From NCBI GenBank assembly GCA_049969935.1, contig JBMFNX010000051.1, positions 1 to 5,787 on the forward strand: 5,787 nt of DNA, written 5' to 3'. This stretch comes from JACIWG01 sp049969935. GTDB lineage: Archaea; Thermoproteota; Nitrososphaeria; JACIWG01. Shown here in pieces: positions 1 to 3,987 of the stretch (position 1 is its first letter; every line of letters starts with the position of its first letter). The notes beneath the pieces are model-generated. The model was given only the letters and a program-made list of their open reading frames with translations, was not told where the DNA came from and made no database searches. The translations under genes were made by a program, and so were the position numbers.

Positions 1-46
1 CCTTAAGTTCCCTTCTTATTCTGATGGATAAGACTTCTGTAGACAT
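1..46 (-). CDS. N-terminus of a probable ribbon-helix-helix regulator / VapB-like antitoxin (truncated by window edge)
   Basis: Starting at the ATG at 46-44 the minus strand reads MSTEVLSIRIRRELK and then leaves the window. A short strand of alternating hydrophobic and basic residues (VLSIRIRRELK) right after the start is the typical N-terminus of archaeal ribbon-helix-helix proteins, where the beta strand contacts DNA and an ELK/ELKE turn begins the first helix. Many such proteins are VapB/CopG-type antitoxins that repress their own promoter and are followed by a VapC toxin; any toxin gene here would lie beyond the left edge. The start is supported by a TATA-like element about 30 bases upstream and by the absence of another in-frame ATG, GTG or TTG nearby; the preceding GATGAT is only a weak ribosome site, so the transcript may have almost no leader. 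Only 15 residues are visible, so the family call rests on pattern and on the palindrome just upstream. A non-antitoxin CopG-like regulator is equally possible. Confidence 0.55.
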   Translation of the reverse strand, partial: MSTEVLSIRIRRELK

Positions 47-54
47 ATCATCTT

Positions 55-77
55 GTATACATATAATATATGTATAC
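55..77. promoter_or_regulatory. Perfect 23-bp palindrome, candidate operator of the ribbon-helix-helix gene
   Basis: The two 11-base arms, GTATACATATA and TATATGTATAC, are exact reverse complements around one central A. Each outer end is itself the palindromic hexamer GTATAC, giving two symmetric hexamers with 17 bp between centres. The element ends 9 bases before the ATG at 46 and covers the downstream half of the TATA-like element, the usual position for a repressor site. Ribbon-helix-helix antitoxins are known to bind inverted repeats in their own promoters, so autoregulation is the natural inference. Because the sequence is AT-rich some symmetry could be fortuitous, but 11 perfect pairs is well beyond what is expected at a given place. 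Confidence 0.55.
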
Positions 78-84
78 TTAAAGG
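73..84 (-). promoter_or_regulatory. TATA-like promoter element for the ribbon-helix-helix gene
   Basis: Minus strand CCTTTAAGTATA resembles an archaeal TATA box. Its centre is about 31 bases before the ATG at 46, so transcription would start within a few bases of the start codon. It overlaps the end of the 23-bp palindrome. Confidence 0.4.
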
Positions 85-100
85 TTTTGTAGCGAGCTTA

Positions 101-129
101 TTTTTGCTGGAGGCCTGGTTTCTTGGCTT
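101..129. repeat. Partial repeat of the glmS 3' end
   Basis: On the plus strand GGTTTCTTGGCTT at 117-129 is identical to 266-278 inside the last codons of glmS (the KPRN part of its C-terminal tail). Next to it, TTTTTGCT at 101-108 matches 257-264. The two blocks are in the same order and orientation, but here 8 bases separate them against 1 base in glmS. No intact reading frame continues the GlmS tail here. It may be a decayed duplication of the gene end or a remnant of a recombination site; coincidence is not excluded. Confidence 0.35.
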
Positions 130-166
130 TTAAGTGGCACAGCCATAGTTTTTGTCTACTACTATG

Positions 167-180
167 TTTATATTATAGTA
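167..180 (-). promoter_or_regulatory. Possible second TATA-like element downstream of glmS
   Basis: Minus strand TACTATAATATAAA is TATA-like and lies about 27 bases before an ATG at 146-144 that opens a 22-codon frame ending at 78. It could give a longer transcript into the ribbon-helix-helix gene, with the short frame as a leader, but AT-rich intergenic DNA yields such matches easily. Confidence 0.22.
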
Positions 181-239
181 TATCGTGTTCGCTATCGTAT
201 AAGGTTTTCATATAGATCTTCTTTAATCAAATTTTTTTG

Positions 240-2066
240 TTATGGTACTGTTACGCTTTTTGCTAGGTTTCTTGGCTTGTCCGGGTCCAGGCCTCTTTCT
301 ACTGCGATATAGTATGCTAGTAGTTGTAGTGGTATTATGTATGGTATTGGTGTGAGTATTGGATGTATTTGTTTTGGCATTTCTATTGTGTCGTCTGATA
401 GGTTTTTTATTTTCTGGTCTTCTTCCTCGCACACGCTTACTATTTTCGCCCCTCTTGCCTTCATCTCCATAATGTTTCCTATAATTTCTTTTCTTGTTTC
501 ATCGTTTGGGCATATGAATATTGTTGGTGTTCCCTCTTCTATAACGCTTATTGGACCGTGTTTGCTTTCTCCCGCTGGATATGCTAGTGATGGTGTGTAG
601 CTTATTTCTAGCAGTTTTAGTCTTCCTTCTAATGCTGTTGCAGTGCTTATTCCCCTTCCAAGGAATATGAATAGGTTTTCTTTAGCATATTTTTTTGCTA
701 TCTCCTTAATCTTCTCCTCCCTCTTTTCTAGAATGTTTTCAACTATGTCTGGTATATTGTGTAGGTTTGTCTTCAGCTCATCTATTTCATCCTGTGAAAG
801 TTTTCCCCTTATCTTTGCAAGCTTTAGTGCAAGCTGTGCTAGTACGAGAAGTTGTGCTGTATAGCTTTTTGTTGCTGCAACACCTATTTCTGGGCCTGAC
901 TGTTGCACAATGTATGCTCTCGATATTCTTGTTAGTGTTGAGCCTACAACGTTTGTTATGCCCAATATTGTTGCAGCCTTCATTCTCGCATAGTCTACTG
1001 CCTTCAGTGTGTCATATGTTTCTCCTGACTGGCTTACTGCCAATACTACAGTGTCTATGCCTAGGGAGTCGCCATAGTTTTCTATAAACTCTGAAGATAT
1101 TACTGGATAGGTGGCTAGTCTCGCAAGCTTCGAGAACATGTATGATGCTGCTATACAAGCATAATGTGATGTTCCAGCCGCTAGCAGGAATATCTTTTCT
1201 CCCCTGTCCAAGAATGTTGTTATAAGGTCAAGGTACTGTTCTTGAAGTCTTAGAGCGTTTCTTAAGCTTGTAGGCTGCTCATGGATTTCTTTTAGCATAA
1301 AGTGTGCGTATCCCTGCTTTTCAGCCTGCTCTATGGACCATTCTATAACCTTAGCCTCTTTCAAGACAGGCATGTTATCTGAAAAACGTTTTACCTCAAC
1401 ATTTCCAGCCTCAAGTACGGCTACTTCACCATTGTTTAAGACGATAACCTTGTTCGTGTAAGGTAATATTGCTGGAATGTCTGATGCACAAAAGGCACTG
1501 TTCTCTGACAAGCCTATAACAAGTGGGCTCTCGTTTCTCGCGCACACGATCTTATCCGGTTCCCTTGTAGATATTATTGCTAGAGCATATGAGCCCTTAA
1601 GCCTCCTTAAAGCGTTTACTGTCGCATTATAGAGGCTTTCTCCAGACTCTAAACCTTCTTCAACAAGGTGGGCTACAACTTCAGTGTCAGTTCTGGAAAC
1701 GAACCTGTGACCCTTCTCCAAAAGCTCCTCCTTCAACTCTAGAAAATTTTCTATTACACCATTGTGTACGACGGCAACATTACCCTTGCAGTCCAGGTGA
1801 GGGTGAGCGTTTTCTCTTGTTGGAGCACCATGTGTAGCCCAGCGACAGTGTCCTAGTGTGATTTTGGAGGCTGGCTCTAGAAGGTTCAGTTTTGCATGAA
1901 CTTCCTCAATTTTTCCAACATCCTTTTTTATTATCAGACGATTTTGGACGTCTATTAATGCTACACCGACTGAATCGTAGCCCCTGTACTCTAGCCTTTT
2001 TAGACCATCTAATACAATGTTGTTCGCCTGATATCCTTTACCTATGTAGCCTATTATCCCACACAT
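240..2066 (-). CDS. glmS: Glutamine--fructose-6-phosphate aminotransferase (isomerizing), GlmS
   Basis: This cytoplasmic enzyme makes glucosamine-6-phosphate from fructose-6-phosphate and glutamine, the first committed step to UDP-GlcNAc and other amino sugars. The 608 residues match the usual family length. Residues 2 to about 225 are the class II glutaminase domain: nucleophile Cys2 directly after Met, RWATHG at 75-80, HNG at 101-103 (oxyanion hole) and TDTE at 126-129. Two SIS sugar-isomerase domains follow, about 285-415 (AAGTS 296-300, SQSGET 345-350, EIGVAATKSYTAQ 393-405) and about 460-590 (LGRG 469-472, EGRLKLLEISY 480-490, KHGP 502-505). By recall of the E. coli enzyme, Glu487, His503 and Lys603 correspond to its catalytic residues. 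The C-terminal tail KPRNLAKSVTVP is conserved except that the last residue is Pro instead of the usual Glu. The start is fixed by the need for Cys2; a weak GGGG ribosome site lies 6 bases upstream. No clear TATA box lies just upstream, so it probably depends on the promoter before the small genes. No oligo-T terminator is evident downstream. Confidence 0.97.
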   Translation of the reverse strand: MCGIIGYIGKGYQANNIVLDGLKRLEYRGYDSVGVALIDVQNRLIIKKDVGKIEEVHAKLNLLEPASKITLGHCRWATHGAPTRENAHPHLDCKGNVAVVHNGVIENFLELKEELLEKGHRFVSRTDTEVVAHLVEEGLESGESLYNATVNALRRLKGSYALAIISTREPDKIVCARNESPLVIGLSENSAFCASDIPAILPYTNKVIVLNNGEVAVLEAGNVEVKRFSDNMPVLKEAKVIEWSIEQAEKQGYAHFMLKEIHEQPTSLRNALRLQEQYLDLITTFLDRGEKIFLLAAGTSHYACIAASYMFSKLARLATYPVISSEFIENYGDSLGIDTVVLAVSQSGETYDTLKAVDYARMKAATILGITNVVGSTLTRISRAYIVQQSGPEIGVAATKSYTAQLLVLAQLALKLAKIRGKLSQDEIDELKTNLHNIPDIVENILEKREEKIKEIAKKYAKENLFIFLGRGISTATALEGRLKLLEISYTPSLAYPAGESKHGPISVIEEGTPTIFICPNDETRKEIIGNIMEMKARGAKIVSVCEEEDQKIKNLSDDTIEMPKQIHPILTPIPYIIPLQLLAYYIAVERGLDPDKPRNLAKSVTVP

Positions 2067-2081
2067 TCTATTCCCCTAAAG

Positions 2082-2089
2082 AAAAAAAA
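2082..2089 (-). terminator. Oligo-T run between the small membrane protein gene and glmS
   Basis: The minus strand has eight consecutive T 14 bases after the stop codon at 2103-2105 and 15 bases before the glmS ATG. Archaeal polymerase can terminate on such tracts without a hairpin. As glmS follows at once with no evident promoter of its own, this may be a partial terminator that lowers glmS expression relative to the small genes, or just an AT-rich spacer. Confidence 0.35.
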
Positions 2090-2102
2090 TTTTTGGGTTA
2101 TG

Positions 2103-2387
2103 CTACTGTTGTCGGCTCTTTTCTTCACTCTTAGGCTCCTCCTTAGCTTCCTCGCTCTTCAGCTCCTGCTCTATCTCCTTCTCTATCTCTTCTATCGGCT
2201 TTGGTGGTGGTGTTGTTGCAAGCGTGTACCCTATCCATCCGACTACACCTAATACTCCCGCTACTGCAACAAATGCTGTTATCTGCAGGATAAGTTGGGG
2301 GAAAAGGTATAGCAGGTAACCGTAAACGATTATTCCAATAATGCTTCCGACGAGGAGGAGTGCTCCAATTATCTGGTCTTTACTCAA
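2103..2387 (-). CDS. Small two-helix membrane protein with acidic cytoplasmic-type tail, function unknown
   Basis: The 94-residue product has two hydrophobic stretches, about residues 6-29 and 32-56, rich in Gly, Ile, Val and Leu and long enough to cross the membrane; the short turn between them contains Pro30. A proline motif TTPPPKP at 58-64 follows, then a highly charged Glu/Lys tail (65-94) with helix- or coiled-coil-forming repeats (IEEIEKEIEQELKSEE). No signal-peptidase motif or catalytic residue is apparent. The start is TTG at 2387-2385: stops lie just upstream in the same frame and no other start codon follows before the first membrane segment. GAGGT precedes it, but with only three bases between, which is short. 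The stop of the 130-codon gene lies 9 bases upstream, so the two are co-transcribed and probably coupled; glmS begins 36 bases downstream. I do not recognise a characterised family, though the layout (membrane hairpin, PPP hinge, acidic tail) looks like a real conserved small protein rather than a chance frame. Confidence 0.85.
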   Translation of the reverse strand: MSKDQIIGALLLVGSIIGIIVYGYLLYLFPQLILQITAFVAVAGVLGVVGWIGYTLATTPPPKPIEEIEKEIEQELKSEEAKEEPKSEEKSRQQ

Positions 2388-2390
2388 TTT

Positions 2391-2395
2391 ACCTC
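2391..2395 (-). promoter_or_regulatory. Ribosome binding site of the small membrane protein gene
   Basis: Minus strand GAGGT lies one base after the TAG stop of the upstream gene and three bases before the TTG start. TAG is followed directly by an in-frame TGA, so the upstream gene ends in tandem stops. The arrangement suggests re-initiation by ribosomes finishing the upstream gene. Confidence 0.45.
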
Positions 2396-2396
2396 A

Positions 2397-2789
2397 CTAC
2401 TTGGTGTATGTTTCTGGATTTAAAAATATTCCCCACCATATTATGAAATTTTTGTCTTTTACCCAATCTTTTGCTTGTTTGTAGCCGTTTTCTGACACGA
2501 ACTTTGCAACCTTATAGGCCATCTTTAGGCCTCGAACATAGTTTTGGTACGTGAACGAAATCTTTTCTTGAACTTCTTTAACAATATGTATTATTGACCT
2601 CAAGAGTTTCATGCTCCTGAACCTTATCTCAAGCCTTGAAGAGAGTGAGAGTATGCCCTGCTCTACCTTTGATAGCGTCCACCATACTCTCGTCCTTTTC
2701 GCTCTAACAACAACCCTTTTGATAATATTCCTTAATTTTTGGCTCGAATTTTCTAAAACAATATTTTCTTCTAGAATGCTATCATCCAA
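2397..2789 (-). CDS. 130-residue basic helical protein, function unknown
   Basis: I do not recognise this protein. It begins with an acidic segment of about 15 residues (DDSILEENIVLEN), then becomes strongly basic and helical. RVWWTLSKVEQGILSL (34-49) and SRLEIRFRSMKLLRSI (51-66) are amphipathic and rich in Arg/Lys and Trp. A helical stretch with IVKEVQEKI (69-77) follows, then YVRGLKMAYKVAKFVSENGYKQAKDWVKDK (84-113, described by its ends) and an end with a second Trp pair (WW 118-119) and LNPETYTK. No membrane segment, metal-binding cluster or nucleotide motif is seen. The net positive charge and amphipathic helices would suit binding of RNA, DNA or a membrane surface; this is inference. TTG at 2789-2787 is the start because an in-frame stop lies four codons upstream, the next Met is residue 60, and a full-strength ribosome site lies just upstream. 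It sits in the same frame as the membrane protein gene that follows after 9 bases. Confidence 0.8.
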   Translation of the reverse strand: MDDSILEENIVLENSSQKLRNIIKRVVVRAKRTRVWWTLSKVEQGILSLSSRLEIRFRSMKLLRSIIHIVKEVQEKISFTYQNYVRGLKMAYKVAKFVSENGYKQAKDWVKDKNFIIWWGIFLNPETYTK

Positions 2790-2796
2790 CTGACAT

Positions 2797-2805
2797 GATC
2801 ACCTC
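2797..2805 (-). promoter_or_regulatory. Full-strength Shine-Dalgarno site deciding a TTG start
   Basis: Minus strand GAGGTGATC is a nine-base complement of the conserved archaeal 16S 3' tail (GATCACCTC). It ends 7 bases before the TTG at 2789. It overlaps the last codon positions and TGA stop (2806-2804) of the 32-codon frame, so ribosomes ending there would stand on this site. An ATG at 2796-2794 is nearer but opens only a four-codon frame. Confidence 0.7.
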
Positions 2806-2902
2806 ATCCAATATCTTGGGAGACTCTTGTGTTCGGATAATGTCCCATTAACATTACATTATTTTTCCAACGTTCTTGGCAGAGGACAAAAATTTTGTCC
2901 AT
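2804..2902 (-). CDS. 32-residue small ORF, probably leaderless, first gene of the small-gene/glmS unit
   Basis: The frame opens with ATG at 2902-2900 and ends with TGA at 2806-2804. The product starts MDKIFVLCQERWK and ends GHYPNTRVSQDIG; it has one Cys (8), one Trp (12) and three further Met (1 is the start, then 17 and 19), and a balanced soluble composition unlike a random AT-rich frame. A TATA box centred about 29-30 bases upstream puts the transcription start at or within a few bases of the ATG, which is typical of leaderless first genes in crenarchaea. Its stop codon lies inside the ribosome site of the next gene, an arrangement that would be odd for untranslated leader DNA. If it is not a gene, the following mRNA has a leader of over 100 bases. 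I recognise no family. The first codons overlap the second palindrome at 2884-2900, which limits how freely the protein could evolve. It is in a different frame from the next gene. Confidence 0.6.
   Translation of the reverse strand: MDKIFVLCQERWKNNVMLMGHYPNTRVSQDIG
2884..2900. promoter_or_regulatory. 17-bp perfect palindrome at the start of the small-gene unit
   Basis: Arms GGACAAAA and TTTTGTCC are exact reverse complements around one central A. It covers codons 1-7 of the 32-codon frame, i.e. just downstream of the expected transcription start, and shares three bases with the larger inverted repeat next to it. Position and symmetry suggest binding of a dimeric regulator. Confidence 0.45.
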
Positions 2903-2927
2903 TATCTATAACGGTATAGACAATGGA
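2898..2927. promoter_or_regulatory. 30-bp inverted repeat between TATA box and start codon
   Basis: Plus strand arms TCCATTATCTATA (2898-2910) and TATAGACAATGGA (2915-2927) pair at 12 of 13 positions around the spacer ACGG; in minus-strand RNA the mismatch would be a G-U pair. It starts right after the TATA box and runs into the ATG, so a bound protein would block polymerase recruitment or start-site opening. As the repeat lies mostly upstream of the expected transcript start, it is more likely a DNA operator than an RNA hairpin. Confidence 0.5.
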
Positions 2928-2938
2928 TATTTAAGCCT
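2928..2938 (-). promoter_or_regulatory. TATA-box promoter of the small-gene/glmS unit
   Basis: Minus strand AGGCTTAAATA contains CTTAAATA at 2935-2928, a good archaeal TATA box preceded by a purine-containing stretch that could serve as the TFB element. Its centre is about 29 bases before the ATG at 2902. It lies about 40 bases beyond the oligo-T run ending the oxidoreductase genes, which fits a separate transcription unit. Confidence 0.65.
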
Positions 2939-2976
2939 TAATTTTTGCATCTTTTAACGACAATTTTGACGAGTTT

Positions 2977-2984
2977 AAAAAAAA
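2977..2984 (-). terminator. Oligo-T terminator after the oxidoreductase genes
   Basis: Eight consecutive T on the minus strand about 60 bases after the beta-subunit stop codon, preceded by an AT-only palindrome, TATAATATTATA at 2986-2997. Archaeal transcripts commonly end at such tracts. The next promoter follows at once. Confidence 0.5.
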
Positions 2985-3042
2985 TTATAATATTATAGAT
3001 TCGAAATACAATATTATCCTATGATGTGACATGTTCGATTTT

Positions 3043-3987
3043 TTAACTTTTCTTTACTTTAACAATATATTCTTCGAACAGTTTCTGGAAGAGTTTCTCA
3101 TCTACTATTGGTGAACCGTCTTCATTGCAGATCTTTTGCCAGGGTAATAGTGTTTTCGAGTACGATGGTGTTCTTTGACCGTATGCTTCTTCCAGCGTCT
3201 GATTGTACTGGTTTCTATAGAATATTCCTATAGGTATCCTTTCATCGGATTCTAGAGACTTTTTTATCGCATTCAATAGTGTATTTTGGGCTTCACCTTC
3301 TCTAACATTCGGGTCCCATCCCTCATCTTCAAGCATGTAGACTCTTTTCCTATAATATTCTGGCGTGTGAATGTTGTTGTATGTTATGCATGGTTGCAGT
3401 ATGTCTATGAATGCTGAACCCTTGTGTTTTACTGCTGCAACGATAAGATTCTTTAAGTGTTCTGAAAGCATCGAGTAGCCTCTTGCTACGAAAGTGTATC
3501 CTGAAACAAGGGCTAATGCTATGGGGTTCAGGGAGTTTACTATGTTTGCTTGTGAAAGAGATTTTGTTTTCAGTCCTTTGGAGAGTGTTGGTGACGCTTG
3601 GCCTTTTGTTAGACCATATACTCTGTTGTCATGTAACATTACTTTTATGTCAACATTTTTTCTTCCTAGGGCTATAAAGTGTCCTAATCCTATTCCTAGT
3701 AGGTCCCCGTCTCCACCGTGCACTATAACTGTTAGGTTTGGGTTCGCAATCTTTATTCCTGTAGCGAAGGCTATGGCTCTACCATGTAATGTGTGCACTC
3801 CATTGACTTTCACAAAGTGGGGTGTTTTACCTGAGCATCCTATTCCTGAAACGATTACAGTGTTTGTTGGGTCAAGCTGTAGTTCTGTAAAGGCCTTGTA
3901 TAATGCTGCTAGTATGCCATAGTTTCCGCATCCTGGGCACCAGTCAACCCACACGTCAGTCCTATAATCGTTTAGACTACGCACCAT
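3043..3987 (-). CDS. 2-oxoacid:ferredoxin oxidoreductase, beta subunit
   Basis: This subunit binds thiamine diphosphate and the single [4Fe-4S] cluster of the cytoplasmic enzyme that oxidatively decarboxylates 2-oxoacids to acyl-CoA, passing electrons to ferredoxin. At 314 residues it has the size of crenarchaeal beta subunits. The cluster ligands are visible as Cys17 and Cys20 (WCPGCGNYG), Cys51 (GIGCSGK) and Cys200 (LQPC), with spacing like that I recall for the Sulfolobus enzyme. The cofactor motif GDGD (92-95) and the Asn of HDNRVYGLTKGQ (119-130) bind Mg-thiamine diphosphate. Lys54, Leu126 and Lys128 align with residues reported to affect substrate choice in the Sulfolobus protein; they are the same here, which fits a broad 2-oxoacid specificity including pyruvate and 2-oxoglutarate, though specificity cannot be settled from sequence. 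The ATG overlaps the alpha gene by 11 bases, and GGAGGG lies 12 bases upstream within alpha, so the two are made together. A less likely start is the GTG at codon 2. Confidence 0.96.
   Translation of the reverse strand: MVRSLNDYRTDVWVDWCPGCGNYGILAALYKAFTELQLDPTNTVIVSGIGCSGKTPHFVKVNGVHTLHGRAIAFATGIKIANPNLTVIVHGGDGDLLGIGLGHFIALGRKNVDIKVMLHDNRVYGLTKGQASPTLSKGLKTKSLSQANIVNSLNPIALALVSGYTFVARGYSMLSEHLKNLIVAAVKHKGSAFIDILQPCITYNNIHTPEYYRKRVYMLEDEGWDPNVREGEAQNTLLNAIKKSLESDERIPIGIFYRNQYNQTLEEAYGQRTPSYSKTLLPWQKICNEDGSPIVDEKLFQKLFEEYIVKVKKS

Noticed and set aside
78..239. Possible tRNA or C/D-box RNA downstream of glmS
   Set aside because: No cloverleaf, T-loop consensus, or paired C and D boxes could be found on either strand; only a 5-bp stem (TGGCT/AGCCA) is visible.
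223..432. Minus-strand 69-codon frame with Thr/Asn/Arg-rich product
   Set aside because: It lies in another frame within the 3' end of glmS; its low-complexity composition reflects the A-ending codons of the real gene.
337..1087. Several plus-strand frames of 73-106 codons
   Set aside because: All are antisense shadows of glmS with hydrophobic, unstructured products and no start signals.
2838..2850. Small inverted repeat TAATG-TCC-CATTA
   Set aside because: Only 5-bp arms inside the 32-codon frame in AT-rich DNA; too weak to call a site.
2986..3042. 15-codon minus-strand frame and AT-rich palindromes after the beta subunit
   Set aside because: The frame has no supporting signals, and AT-only palindromes of this size are expected in such DNA; the stretch is best seen as the 3' untranslated region and terminator.
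3494..3922. Plus-strand 142-codon frame
   Set aside because: It is antisense to the oxidoreductase beta subunit, has no ribosome site or promoter, and its sequence mirrors the conserved codons of the real gene.
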